This document shows, piece after piece, positions 17,474-27,725 of a stretch of 64,000 nucleotides of DNA (its first letter is position 1; every line of letters begins with the position of its first letter). Source of the DNA: Methanoculleus sediminis (GTDB taxonomy: Archaea; Halobacteriota; Methanomicrobia; Methanomicrobiales; Methanoculleaceae); assembly GCF_001017125.1 (NCBI RefSeq), contig NZ_JXOJ01000002.1, positions 807,017 to 871,016 on the forward strand. The letters run 5' to 3'. Under the pieces are notes generated by a model that did not search any database, was not told the DNA's origin, and saw only the letters and a list, made by a program, of their open reading frames with translations. The translations under genes and the position numbers were made by a program.

Positions 17474-18090
17474 CCCACCATCCTCACCACGTACTCCATG
17501 TCGCTCAAGTCCTGCAGGTACCACCGGCGCTTCGTCAGCATGATGGCGTAGGCGATGCCTCCGGCAAACAGCCCGAGCACCGTCGTGCTGAATGCGATGA
17601 CCAGATTGGACGCCAGCGTCTCGACGTTCCCTGCCGAAAGACCCATCAGCGCGGGGCCGAGGGGTATCAACGTTCCCATGAGCCCGAGCATGGGAGCTGT
17701 CCGCGTCAGGACTTTGAGCCGTTCCAGTTCAGCTGCAATGCGTATCTCGTAGTCCTGAAGGAGTTTTTCCGACTCGATCGAAAACCGGTCGTCGTCGAGG
17801 AGTTTCGCAAGGTCGCCGGTAAACGATCTGAGAAGCGGGTTTGACCCCGACGCCGCCAGCGTCTCTGCGGCCTCGCCGTACGACCCGGCCTGGACGAGCG
17901 CCTGGGTCTCCCGGCACCCGTCCCTGAGCCGTTCGAGGCTCCGTGTTCTTCCCGAATACTCGGAGATGAACTGGCCGAGAGCCGTCAGTGTCCAGACAAC
18001 GAAGGCAAGAAGCAGTATGATTGCAGGATAGAGCAGTGCCCCGGACAGGGTGAACATGGTCTCCATGATCAGTGTCGATAGGTCCATCAT
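17470..18090 (-). CDS. MotA/TolQ/ExbB-family proton channel protein
   Basis: 206 residues with three membrane segments: one near 15-40 (LYPAIILLLAFVVWTLTAL), then a long cytoplasmic helical part, then LTRTAPMLGLMGTLIPLGPAL and NLVIAFSTTVLGLFAGGIAYAI. APMLGLMGTLIPLG and the later AFSTTVLGLFAGG are the conserved channel segments of ExbB/TolQ. It would couple the ion gradient to movement of a partner. The start at 18090 overlaps the DUF2162 stop, and the end overlaps the ExbD-like start, so the three genes are coupled. There is no outer membrane, so the energised partner is probably the CobN-like protein. Confidence 0.9.
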   Translation of the reverse strand: MMDLSTLIMETMFTLSGALLYPAIILLLAFVVWTLTALGQFISEYSGRTRSLERLRDGCRETQALVQAGSYGEAAETLAASGSNPLLRSFTGDLAKLLDDDRFSIESEKLLQDYEIRIAAELERLKVLTRTAPMLGLMGTLIPLGPALMGLSAGNVETLASNLVIAFSTTVLGLFAGGIAYAIMLTKRRWYLQDLSDMEYVVRMVG

Positions 18091-18803
18091 CTCCCTCCAT
18101 GATCCACGGTGTGCCGGATTCTGTCGGCGAGCGCCCCGAACGCGATCAGAGCCGTCATCAGGACGAGCGCAAGGAGCATGCCGGCCGGATCCGTTGCGAT
18201 GCCGAATGCCGGCGCATCCTGCGCCTGCAGGTAAGCCGGGACGAGGAGGAGGCAGAGCAGGTAGAAGAGACCGAGAAACAGCATGACGTTACCCAGGGTG
18301 GAGGGGTTTTTCATGTTGGCTTTTTTTGTAATCCAGCTCGTGCCAGCTCCCCCTACCAGGGTTCCTACAAGAAAGACGCCCCCGACAACGGCGCCCGCCG
18401 CAACGCCGCTCACTCCGGCGATGTCGGTGAAGATGAGGCACGAAAGGAATGTTGCTGCAAGGCATGCCGGGCAGGGAAGTGACATCAGGAGAAACGTCCG
18501 ACACGATATGTCTTGCCGGTCTGACAGCCACGCCTTCTTCGTTCTGATGCCGAAATAGACGAGCGCGAGCCCGATGACGAGATGCATGACAACGCCGAGC
18601 CCGACGATCTGCTCTGTTGCGTCTACCGGAATGCTGCCCACGACCGCTCCTATGATAAGCGCCGTGAACGCGTACACGGATGCAAGACAGAGCGTCTCGC
18701 GCGTTCGCAGTCCCGAAAGCCCGCACCCGACTCCACTCTTCAATGCCAGAAGGGCGGTGCCGCCGAAGACGCCGGCGGTGAGGAAGTTGACAACGTTACT
18801 CAT
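18087..18803 (-). CDS. DUF2162 membrane protein, putative metal transporter
   Basis: 238 residues with about seven membrane helices. It has a TAGVFGGTALLALKSGVGCGL start, a CPAC motif with a further Cys (SLPCPACLAATFLSC) in a central helix, and AGVSGVAAGAVVGGVFLVGTL. It matches DUF2162, described only as a predicted transporter. The Cys-Pro-x-Cys in a helix is like metal-transporting proteins, so metal movement is a fair guess. First gene of the operon; the ATG at 18803 is close to a TATA box, so the leader is short. Confidence 0.8.
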   Translation of the reverse strand: MSNVVNFLTAGVFGGTALLALKSGVGCGLSGLRTRETLCLASVYAFTALIIGAVVGSIPVDATEQIVGLGVVMHLVIGLALVYFGIRTKKAWLSDRQDISCRTFLLMSLPCPACLAATFLSCLIFTDIAGVSGVAAGAVVGGVFLVGTLVGGAGTSWITKKANMKNPSTLGNVMLFLGLFYLLCLLLVPAYLQAQDAPAFGIATDPAGMLLALVLMTALIAFGALADRIRHTVDHGGR

Positions 18804-18813
18804 AATTATTTAA

Positions 18814-18837
18814 GTTTAAACAAATGTACTTTATAAA
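18814..18837 (-). promoter_or_regulatory. Promoter of the DUF2162-ExbB-ExbD-CobN operon
   Basis: On the minus strand TTTATAAA (18830-18837) lies 27-34 bases before the ATG at 18803, so transcription would start only a few bases before the start codon. An 8-bp palindrome GTTTAAAC (18814-18821) sits between TATA and start and could be an operator. The surrounding 40 bases are strongly AT-rich. The rest of the gap to 18985 shows nothing else. Confidence 0.5.
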
Positions 18838-18985
18838 ATAGACGGTTCTGGTACTAAAACTGCAGTATTTTGTCGCCGGAATCCGGAATACAACTCCGCA
18901 GATGCCTGTGCCGGAGCAGCGCAATAGTATAGCCGCGCCCGTGCGGGTTCCGGCGCAGGTGAGTTTGCCAAAAAAGTGAGTAAGA

Positions 18986-21010
<2,025 letters not shown>

Positions 21011-21058
21011 CTCTCTGCATTCCTCCGGTTGTAGTACCATATACAGAGGAATTCAACA

Positions 21059-21069
21059 TTTTTAAATAT
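21059..21069 (-). promoter_or_regulatory. TATA box of hppA
   Basis: The minus strand reads CATATTTAAAAATG here, an AT-rich island in GC-rich DNA 50 bases before the hppA ATG at 21010. Transcription would start near 21035, leaving a leader with a GGAGG site. Confidence 0.5.
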
Positions 21070-21100
21070 GTGGAAAAGATCCGGGGTATCCGGCGGGTAT

Positions 21101-22510
21101 TCAGCTAAAATCGATCACTTCAGGCTGGAGCGTCTGGAGATCGACGACGAACGCACGCGCGGGCGTGGGATGGATGTTCATCTGCTTCTGAAACGCGGTC
21201 TGAGCCTGCCAGGTTCCGGCATTTAACCCGAGCACGCCCCGGTAGCGGGTGATGCCGCAGATATGGACGTGCCCGGTGAGGAGGATCTCGGGGAGCGGGT
21301 CGATGACGAGCCGGTCGGTCTTCATCGCGGCGATCGGCGTTCGCATGCCGTAGGGGGCGGCGAGCAGCCGGCGTTTGAGCATCTCGTCCATGATCTCGCC
21401 GGGCCGCTCGTAACTCGCGCCCGGGATCAGCCCGATCATGTCGTCGATCGACCGGCCATGGTACATCAGGACCCGGACGCCCTGGAGGTTCAAGAGGCAG
21501 GGGTTCTCGACGAGGGTACAGTTCTCCGGGAACTTCGCGGTGAACTCCGGCGGGATCGCCGGCTGCGGCTCGGCCATCCTGACGACGTCGTGGTTTCCCG
21601 GTGCGGCGACGATCCGGATCCGGGAAGGCAGATCGCGGAGCATCCCGGCAAAGACGTCGTACTGCTCGTAGATGTTCTTTATCGTCAGCTCGTTATCCTG
21701 GCCGGGGTAGATCCCGATACCGTCGACGAGGTCGCCCGCGATCAGGAGATACGCGGCATCGGAGTCCTGGAGCCAGTCGGCGAACCGGTTCCACGCCTCG
21801 TCGAGGAAGGTGTCGCTCCCCACATGCACGTCGGAGATCAGGACCGCCTTCCCCGGCCGGTCGCTCTTGAACGGGGCGTTGTTGATGGGGACGTCCGGGC
21901 GGAAGAGGTGTTCGGCGAAGAAGAGCCCGCCGTCGCTTGAGAGTTTTCCCTTGACCCCGAGCACCTCGTCGGGGAGGATCCGCTCCGCCTCCGCAAACGA
22001 CTCGTCCCGCCCTTTGTTGAAGAGCACCCTGATTGCCCCGGTGGGGTCTTCCACCTCGACGAGCCGGTGCCCCTTCGCGGTCGTCCGGACGTCCGCCACC
22101 ATCCCGATTATGCTGCACTCTTCGTCGCGGTAGCGGTGGGGCGACTTCAGCAGCGCCTCGATCGGCATCGTGGTCATCCGGCTCCGGATCATCGAGGAAA
22201 GGCAGTTGTAGCGGTTCCGGAAGTAGTGGACGGCGTCCTCGTGGCCGCTGACACTCCCCGTGGTCCCGGCGCTCCCCATGATCACCTCGAGTTCCGGGTC
22301 GACGAGGAACCGCGTCCCGTCCCGGACTTTCTTGAGGCCCGGGATATGCTCTGCGGAGACGACCAGGGTGCCGGCGGCAGCCGCCGCCATCCGGTCGATG
22401 AGCGTCGGGTCGTTCTGCTCCCGGATGTAACTCACCACCTCGGGATGGACCTGATGCTTTAACTCGAGGAACCGGCGTACGATCTCGGCGTTGGCGAGCA
22501 TGGACTTCAA
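21101..22510 (-). CDS. polB: DNA polymerase D (pol II) small subunit DP1
   Basis: 469 residues if started at TTG 22510, where GGGGGAG lies 6 bases upstream; an ATG at 22501 is the alternative, and the frame stays open to 22603. An OB-fold (CSIIGMVADVRTT ... VEVEDPTGAIRVLF) precedes a calcineurin-like phosphoesterase domain with LISDVHVGSDTF, AGDLVDGIGIYPG, APGNHDVV and LLTGHVHI. All metal ligands look intact, so 3'-5' proofreading exonuclease activity is expected. It pairs with DP2 (not in this window) as the euryarchaeal replicative polymerase. Confidence 0.95.
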   Translation of the reverse strand: MKSMLANAEIVRRFLELKHQVHPEVVSYIREQNDPTLIDRMAAAAAGTLVVSAEHIPGLKKVRDGTRFLVDPELEVIMGSAGTTGSVSGHEDAVHYFRNRYNCLSSMIRSRMTTMPIEALLKSPHRYRDEECSIIGMVADVRTTAKGHRLVEVEDPTGAIRVLFNKGRDESFAEAERILPDEVLGVKGKLSSDGGLFFAEHLFRPDVPINNAPFKSDRPGKAVLISDVHVGSDTFLDEAWNRFADWLQDSDAAYLLIAGDLVDGIGIYPGQDNELTIKNIYEQYDVFAGMLRDLPSRIRIVAAPGNHDVVRMAEPQPAIPPEFTAKFPENCTLVENPCLLNLQGVRVLMYHGRSIDDMIGLIPGASYERPGEIMDEMLKRRLLAAPYGMRTPIAAMKTDRLVIDPLPEILLTGHVHICGITRYRGVLGLNAGTWQAQTAFQKQMNIHPTPARAFVVDLQTLQPEVIDFS

Positions 22511-22717
22511 GATATTCTCCCCCCGGCAATATGGGTTTATCTTTTTCACGCTCCGGGGGAGTGGATCGCACCGCCCCCGTCTCTCACGCTGCCGACGGAT
22601 CATGGGCCGATACGGCCCCGGGGGAGGAATTCAGGAGAACCCGTCCTCGCGCTTCACCCCGGTCGGGGGCATCCGGGGAACCTATGTATATGAAGGATAG
22701 CAATCTCTTTAGAACAG

Positions 22718-23386
22718 ATGTCGGATACCACCTGGCTGCAGCGTGCAGCATCGGCCATGCGAGCGTTCCGGGAGAGCGACCGCCCGCTCGTCTCGCTCGC
22801 CCGCGACCTCCTCTGGGTCGCCGCGGTCGTGGGCGGTATCGCTCTTCTTCTCTACCTCTTCGCCGGCACCTGGCCGGCGGTGGTCACGATCGAGTCGGAG
22901 AGCATGGTCCCGAACATGAACGTCGGCGACCTGGTGCTCGTCGTCGACGAGGACCGGTTCGGCGGTCTCACGACATGGGTCGAGGGGCAGCGGACGGGTC
23001 AATCGTCCTTCGGGAACTACGGCGACGTGATCGTCTACCGCCCGAACGGCGCCGACTCCGTCCACCCGATCATCCATCGGGCGATGACCTACGTCGATAC
23101 CGCCGCCGTGGAGGAGTCGGGGCTCGGGGCGTACTACGACGACCCGCACGGCGGCTACATCACCAGAGGCGACAACAACCCCTACACCGACCAGCCGAAC
23201 CTCCGGATCTCCGGCATCGGGGTGATCGAGCCGGTAAAGAAGGAGTGGATTGTCGGCAAAGCCCTCGTCGCCGTCCCGCTCGTCGGCTACCTGCCCCTGC
23301 ATCTCGCCGAGTTCGCGGTCGTCGTCATCCTCGTCATTCTCATCCACGACTTCGTCCTTGCGCGGCGAAAAGAGAAAGAAGAATAA
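22718..23386 (+). CDS. Archaeal type I signal peptidase
   Basis: 222 residues: one membrane helix near the N-terminus (DLLWVAAVVGGIALLLYLFAG), the catalytic Ser in ESESMVPNMNVGDLVLV, His in HPIIHRAMTY, Asp in ITRGDNNPYTDQP, and a C-terminal helix (FAVVVILVILIHDFVLARR). The Ser/His/Asp set is that of eukaryote-type Sec11 peptidases. It removes signal peptides from exported proteins, such as the many seen in this window. A TATA-like ATGTATATGA at about 22683-22692 leaves almost no leader. Divergent from polB. Confidence 0.92.
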   Translation: MSDTTWLQRAASAMRAFRESDRPLVSLARDLLWVAAVVGGIALLLYLFAGTWPAVVTIESESMVPNMNVGDLVLVVDEDRFGGLTTWVEGQRTGQSSFGNYGDVIVYRPNGADSVHPIIHRAMTYVDTAAVEESGLGAYYDDPHGGYITRGDNNPYTDQPNLRISGIGVIEPVKKEWIVGKALVAVPLVGYLPLHLAEFAVVVILVILIHDFVLARRKEKEE

Positions 23387-23411
23387 ATCCGGGATTACGA
23401 GAGCTATTACG

Positions 23412-24500
23412 ATGCCCAACCCGCTGCATACCCTGCTCGACGATACGCTTGCCGGCCACCGGCTCACGGAAGAGGAAGCGGTCCGCCTCCTCTCGACGCG
23501 CGACCGGGGCGTCCTCGCGATCGCCGCCGCCGCTGACGAACTCCGCGAGCGGAAAGTCGGCAACGTCGTCACCTATGTAAGGAACCAGAACATCCACGTC
23601 ACCAATATCTGCAAGAACCTCTGCGGGTTCTGCGGGTTCGGGCGGCGGGCGGACGATCCGGAGGCGTTCCGCGACGATATCGATGCGATCCGGGATAAGG
23701 CCAGGACGGCCGCGGCGCGGAACGTCACCGAGATATGCCTCCTCTCCGGCGTCCACCCGGACTACACCCTCGACTCCTACGTCGACCTCATCTCCTGCGT
23801 GCGGGAGGAGGCTCCCGGCACGGACATCCATACGGCAAGCCCCGACGAGATCGCCTGGGCGGCGAAACGAAGCGGCGTCTCGACGAAGGAGGCGATCGGC
23901 CGCCTGATTGATGCGGGTCTCGGCACCCTGCAGGGGACCGCGGCCGAGATCCTGGTCGACGACGTCCGTCGGGTGATCTGCCCGGCCAAGTGCGACACGG
24001 CGACGTGGGTCCGGATCATCAAGGAGGCGCACCGTCTCGGCCTCCGGTCGACGGCGACGATCATGTACGGCTCCTGCGAGAGCGCGGGCGATCGTGCCCG
24101 GCACCTTTCGATCCTCCGCGAGATCCAGGACGAGACCGGCGGGTTCACCGAACTGGTTCCGCTCTCCTTCCTCCACGAGAACACCGCTATCTACCGCAAG
24201 GGCCTCGCGCCCGCAGGCGCCACCGGCCGCGAAGATCTCCTGCTCTTTGCGGTCGCGCGGCTCTTCCTCGACAACTTCGACCATATCCAGATCTCCTGGG
24301 GCAAGGTCGGGACGAAGATGGCAGAGCTCGGACTACTCGCGGGCGGCGACGACCTCGGCGGGACGATGTTCTGCGACGACGTCAGCACGGATGCCGGCGG
24401 CGAGGGCGCCGACTACCTCGACCCGGCTGAGATGCGGCGGATCGCCGAAGATCTCGGCCGGACGCTCCGGCAGCGGACGACGACCTACGAGCTGGTGTGA
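23412..24500 (+). CDS. cofH: F0 synthase subunit CofH, copy 1 (radical SAM)
   Basis: 362 residues from ATG 23412, 26 bases after the signal peptidase stop. The radical SAM motif CKNLCGFCGF (CxxxCxxC) is in its usual place, followed by TEICLLSGVHPDYT, TIMYGSCESAGDRARHL and ELVPLSFLHENTAIYRKG. CofH joins the tyrosine-derived group to 5-amino-6-ribitylaminouracil in coenzyme F420 synthesis. A second copy lies 0.8 kb downstream. This copy is the more divergent: the ICKNLCGFCGFGRR motif and MFCDDVSTDAGGEGADY differ from copy 2. The CofG partner is not in the window. Confidence 0.92.
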   Translation: MPNPLHTLLDDTLAGHRLTEEEAVRLLSTRDRGVLAIAAAADELRERKVGNVVTYVRNQNIHVTNICKNLCGFCGFGRRADDPEAFRDDIDAIRDKARTAAARNVTEICLLSGVHPDYTLDSYVDLISCVREEAPGTDIHTASPDEIAWAAKRSGVSTKEAIGRLIDAGLGTLQGTAAEILVDDVRRVICPAKCDTATWVRIIKEAHRLGLRSTATIMYGSCESAGDRARHLSILREIQDETGGFTELVPLSFLHENTAIYRKGLAPAGATGREDLLLFAVARLFLDNFDHIQISWGKVGTKMAELGLLAGGDDLGGTMFCDDVSTDAGGEGADYLDPAEMRRIAEDLGRTLRQRTTTYELV

Positions 24501-24847
24501 GGGTGGATCACATCCTCCGGATACCGCCCGGTTGCCAATAGAGGCTGCCAAGTGTGGTCTCTGCCGGGGTAGAGATGTGGTCTCACGCGAAGTCTGGATG
24601 GATACTGACAGTTTCCTTCGCGGCTTCGCGTTCTTCGCGTGAGGCCTTGTCACCGTCCCTGTACTGATAGCTCACGCGAAGCCGCGAAGAACGCGAAGAC
24701 CGGCATATAGGTGCTGGCCACCGTTTTTGCGGCTTCGCACCTTCGGTGCTCATGCTCCTTCCTTCCCCGGCAGTCGCGCTTTGCGCGGGTCAACAGTGTG
24801 TGGATAACCCCAGAGGAGTTTGACCTCCGGGGTGTTCTACAGGGCCG
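24501..24847. other. Repeat-filled gap between the cofH copies
   Basis: No gene seen in 347 bases. It holds a palindromic repeat element (24583-24698, listed separately), then a small hairpin GCACCTTCGGTGC at about 24737-24749 whose sequence recurs near 30256, and a GCGC-TTT-GCGC hairpin near 24776. It ends at the stop of the minus-strand DUF1805 gene. Confidence 0.6.
24583..24698. repeat. Dispersed palindromic repeat, copy 1 (two units)
   Basis: The first unit is bounded by TCACGCGAAG (24583-24592) and its complement CTTCGCGTGA (24633-24642). A second half-unit starts at 24672 with TCACGCGAAGCCGCGAAG and runs AACGCGAAG to 24698. That 27-base stretch is the exact complement of bases in the copy at 50583-50657. 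The centre GAAGTCTGGATGGATACTGA resembles the centre of that copy. The element is intergenic, non-coding and can fold into long hairpins. It looks like a REP- or MITE-like family. Confidence 0.75.
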
Positions 24848-25162
24848 TCACATCCGGTTCAGGGCCTCCCTCCCCGGCATCCCGATCTCAACGCGGCGCT
24901 GCACCGCGGGGAGGTTCGCCGCCTTCACCTCGGCGTCCATCAGGGAATCCAGGTTATCGAGGGTCGACTCTTCCGAGGCGCCGACGATCGCCGCAGGCAC
25001 CCCGGCGTTCGCGAGCGCCTCGATATCGAACCCGTCCGTCCCGATCATCCCCTCGTCGGTCACCCAGGCCATCAGGCTGGCGCTCCCGACCGGGATGACG
25101 TAGCCGAATGCGTCCTTGTAGCTGAGCCTTGTGCGCTGATGGCACAGGATCTGTTGAGCCAT
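24848..25162 (-). CDS. DUF1805 (YunC-like) small protein
   Basis: 104 residues from ATG 25162. The core reads GYVIPVGSASLMAWVTDEGMIGTDGFDIEALANAGVPAAIV, the pattern of DUF1805 proteins, where the usual CGAFD is TDGFD here. These are small cytoplasmic proteins of unknown function found in bacilli and methanogens. A TATA-like CTTATCAG lies about 28 bases upstream, which suggests a leaderless transcript. It sits between the two cofH copies, on the opposite strand and divergent from copy 2. Confidence 0.7.
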   Translation of the reverse strand: MAQQILCHQRTRLSYKDAFGYVIPVGSASLMAWVTDEGMIGTDGFDIEALANAGVPAAIVGASEESTLDNLDSLMDAEVKAANLPAVQRRVEIGMPGREALNRM

Positions 25163-25272
25163 GGCCGCCGGGATACCCCCGGAAACTGATAAGTGTATGC
25201 ACCACCGCCGGGCGCACCCGAAGGTTCTTGTCCTGACCGCGCCAGATCAACGTATCCCACACGGAGGGACGG

Positions 25273-26376
25273 ATGAGGTGCATGACGCCGCCGCTATCAG
25301 AGATGCTTGACGACGTGCTTGCCGGCCACCGGCTTACGGAGGAGGAGGTCGTCCGCCTCCTCTCGACACGCGGCCGGGAAGTCTGGGCGATCGCCGCCGC
25401 CGCGGACGAACTCCGCGAGCGAAAAGTCGGCGATACCGTCACCTATGTCCGCAACCAGAACATCAACGTGACCAACATCTGCGTGAACGCCTGCGGGTTC
25501 TGCGGTTTCTCCCGCAAATCGGGCGACGTCGATACCTTCTTTTACGACGAGGCCGCGGTGCGGGAGAAGGCGCGGGCGGCGCGCGAGCGCGGCGTCACCG
25601 AGGTCTGCACGGTGAGCGGGCTCCACCCGGAATTCGACGCCCAATCTTACGCCGGCATCTATTCCTGGATACGGGACGAGGCCCCAGGGGTACATATCCA
25701 CGCGAGCAACCCGATGGAGGTGGCGTATGCCGCGAGAAAGAGCGGCATCTCCACCCGGGAAGTGCTGGAGATGATGAGGAACGGGGGACTCGGGACGCTC
25801 TGCGGTACCGCGGCCGAGATCCTGGTGGACGACGTCCGTCGGGTGATCTGCCCGGACAAGGTCGATACGGCGACGTGGACCCGGATCATCAAAGAGGCGC
25901 ACGGTCTCGGCATCCGGTCGACGGCGACGATCATGTACGGCCACTGCGAGAGCGAGGCGGACCGTGCCCGACACCTTTCGATTCTCCGCGATATCCAGGA
26001 CGAGACCCGGGGATTCACGGAGTTCGTGCCCCTCTCGTTCATACACCCGAATACTCCTCTCTACCGGGCGGGGCTCGCCCGGGCGGGGGCGACCGGCAGA
26101 GAGGACCTCCTGATGTTTGCGGTCTCAAGGCTCTTCCTCGACAATTTCGACCACATCCAGGCATCCTGGGTGAAAGTCGGGACGAAGATGGCAGAGCTCG
26201 GACTACTCGCGGGTGCAGACGACCTCGGCGGGACACTCTTTGAGGAGAGCATATCCCGGGAAGCGGGCGCCCGGGATACCGATTACCTGGATCCGGCCGA
26301 GATGCGGCGGATCGCCGGGGATCTCGGCCGGGTACTCCGGCAACGGACGACGACCTATGCCCTTCTTCAGGGCTGA
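25273..26376 (+). CDS. cofH: F0 synthase subunit CofH, copy 2 (radical SAM)
   Basis: 367 residues from ATG 25273 with GGAGGG 4-5 bases upstream; ATG at 25282 is possible. Radical SAM motif CVNACGFCGFSR, then GVTEVCTVSGLHPEFD, IHASNPMEVAYAARKSG, TIMYGHCESEADRARHL and EFVPLSFIHPNTPLYRAG, the standard CofH text. It acts in F420 synthesis with CofG. Long stretches are nearly identical in DNA to copy 1 (for example around 26182-26216), while the residues around the cluster and substrate differ. This copy looks like the canonical CofH. Confidence 0.93.
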   Translation: MRCMTPPLSEMLDDVLAGHRLTEEEVVRLLSTRGREVWAIAAAADELRERKVGDTVTYVRNQNINVTNICVNACGFCGFSRKSGDVDTFFYDEAAVREKARAARERGVTEVCTVSGLHPEFDAQSYAGIYSWIRDEAPGVHIHASNPMEVAYAARKSGISTREVLEMMRNGGLGTLCGTAAEILVDDVRRVICPDKVDTATWTRIIKEAHGLGIRSTATIMYGHCESEADRARHLSILRDIQDETRGFTEFVPLSFIHPNTPLYRAGLARAGATGREDLLMFAVSRLFLDNFDHIQASWVKVGTKMAELGLLAGADDLGGTLFEESISREAGARDTDYLDPAEMRRIAGDLGRVLRQRTTTYALLQG

Positions 26377-26420
26377 ACACCCGGAAGGATGAGACGGTTT
26401 CGCTCTACCGCCATTTCTGG

Positions 26421-26434
26421 AAAAATATAAATAG
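26421..26434 (+). promoter_or_regulatory. TATA box of the DUF1328 gene
   Basis: AAAAATATAAATAG is an AT-only island in GC-rich DNA, about 65 bases before the ATG at 26496. Start of transcription would be near 26455, which leaves a leader with a strong GGGGGGAGG ribosome site. Confidence 0.6.
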
Positions 26435-26495
26435 CAATGGATAGATCGTCCCTCCTCAGCGTCGGCCGAATGCCGGCGATTGGGGGGAGGAAACA

Positions 26496-26654
26496 ATGGT
26501 AAACGGACTTGTGGGCCTTGCAATTCTCTTCTTCGTACTGGCACTTATCTTCGCCATACTCGGGGCGCGGGGCATTGCAGGGATGTCGATGTCGATTGCG
26601 AAGTGGCTGGTCATCATCTTCATCGTCCTCGCGATAATATCGCTGCTGCTCTGA
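26496..26654 (+). CDS. Small DUF1328-like membrane protein
   Basis: A 52-residue frame, ATG at 26496, preceded by GGGGGGAGG (26482-26490) with 5-base spacing and a clear TATA box. It reads [40 protein letters not shown], then [11 protein letters not shown]: two membrane helices joined by a GARGIAGMS turn. This is the layout of the DUF1328/YtjA family of tiny membrane proteins, whose role is unknown. It is too short for many gene callers. Good ribosome site, promoter and family-like layout all support it. Confidence 0.8.
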   Translation: MVNGLVGLAILFFVLALIFAILGARGIAGMSMSIAKWLVIIFIVLAIISLLL

Positions 26655-26721
26655 CCCGGCCGGGATGCGGGGCGTTCGGTTGCGGCACCCTTGATTTGCC
26701 CCGCATCGCAGGAGCCGGTTC

Positions 26722-27273
26722 TCAATCTTCGGGCCGGAGGTACCGGACGATCCCATCCGCGACCGCCCTGGCTTTCTTCATCGCCTGCTCGTCTTTGCGG
26801 ATATCTCCCGGCGCGTAGCCCTTCCCGCAGACGTAGCCGAGATACGAGAACTCATGGGTGTTCAGGAACCCCTCTATGGTCTCGAGGGAGCGCTCGCACC
26901 CCCGGTCGGCGCAGACGGCGACGGCGACGGCTCTCCTCCCCGAAAGCCTCCTGTCGTGGTAGAGAGAGTAGGTCCGGTCGATCAGGTTCTTCGTCTGGCC
27001 GTTGATGTCGTAGTAGTAGGTCGGGGCGCCGAGAACCAGCACCTCGCAGTCGACCATCTTCTGCGCGACGAGGCCCCAGTCGTCATCCTCCGTCACGCAC
27101 CACTTTGCGTCCTTGCAGGCTTCGCACCCGGTGCAGGGCCGGATATCCATATCGGCTAGCGTCAGATACTCGGTCTCGATGCCCGCCTCCCGCACCCGAT
27201 CAAGGATGGTAGTGACGAGCGTCGCGGTATTGCCGTTTTTGCGCATGCTTCCGGAGATACCGAGAACGTTCAT
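26722..27273 (-). CDS. Flavodoxin-fold iron-sulfur flavoprotein / NAD(P)H reductase
   Basis: 183 residues. It starts MNVLGISGSMRKNGNT, the FMN phosphate loop of the NADPH-dependent FMN reductase family, followed by a cysteine cluster CTGCEACKDAKWC (about 47-59), which in methanogen iron-sulfur flavoproteins binds a [4Fe-4S] cluster. LVLGAPTYYYDINGQTKNLIDR is the second FMN contact. It would pass electrons between ferredoxin-type donors and oxidants such as O2 or peroxide. Last gene of a three-gene minus-strand operon; its ATG overlaps the stop of the GIY-YIG-like gene (ATGA). Confidence 0.88.
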   Translation of the reverse strand: MNVLGISGSMRKNGNTATLVTTILDRVREAGIETEYLTLADMDIRPCTGCEACKDAKWCVTEDDDWGLVAQKMVDCEVLVLGAPTYYYDINGQTKNLIDRTYSLYHDRRLSGRRAVAVAVCADRGCERSLETIEGFLNTHEFSYLGYVCGKGYAPGDIRKDEQAMKKARAVADGIVRYLRPED

Positions 27274-27725
27274 ACTCTATGCTCGTTCCCCTCGTTCTTG
27301 ATTCTTGTGATCCGGGCATCCAGTTTGAGACTCCTGAATGCTGCGACGACCTCGAGGGCCGGGTCGTCGGGACGGTAGAAGAGGTGGGAAGGGCAGGCGC
27401 AGTCGCTGCACCCGAACCCGGGAACGTACGCCCCGGCGACGGCACGGGCGAGATCGCACTCGCAGTCCCGGTCGGTGGCGGCGGTGACGACGGCGGCGGG
27501 AAGAAAGTGCGGGTCGAGGAGGAGGTAGTCGATGTGCCACCGGGGCGGGCGGTCGCGGCGGAGGGCGAGCCGCAGGTGCCGCAAAACCCGGGCAAGGCCG
27601 CCGCTCCCCCGGGCGGAGCCCACGTAGATGTGGCTGCCGCGGAAAAACTCCCTCTCCCCGAGAGCACCGATCCGGACAGAGCAATGGGTGTTCTCGAGGA
27701 CGAGGGCGTAGACCCCTTTATCCAT
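27270..27725 (-). CDS. DUF123 (GIY-YIG nuclease-like) protein
   Basis: 151 residues. It has KGVYALVLENTHCSVRIGALGEREFFRGSHIYVGSA with GIY-YIG-like strands, RHLR...RPPRWHIDYLL and a C-terminal Cys group (GCSDCACPSHLFY). This is the DUF123 pattern, sometimes fused to endonuclease III. A DNA-repair nuclease role is likely by family but unproven. The start at 27725 overlaps the upstream hydrolase stop by 8 bases, and its stop overlaps the next start, so it is the middle gene of a coupled operon. Confidence 0.8.
   Translation of the reverse strand: MDKGVYALVLENTHCSVRIGALGEREFFRGSHIYVGSARGSGGLARVLRHLRLALRRDRPPRWHIDYLLLDPHFLPAAVVTAATDRDCECDLARAVAGAYVPGFGCSDCACPSHLFYRPDDPALEVVAAFRSLKLDARITRIKNEGNEHRV

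Noticed and set aside
24583-24698. CRISPR-like direct repeats
   Set aside because: Arms are inverted and of unequal spacing, there are no regular spacers and no cas genes are present.
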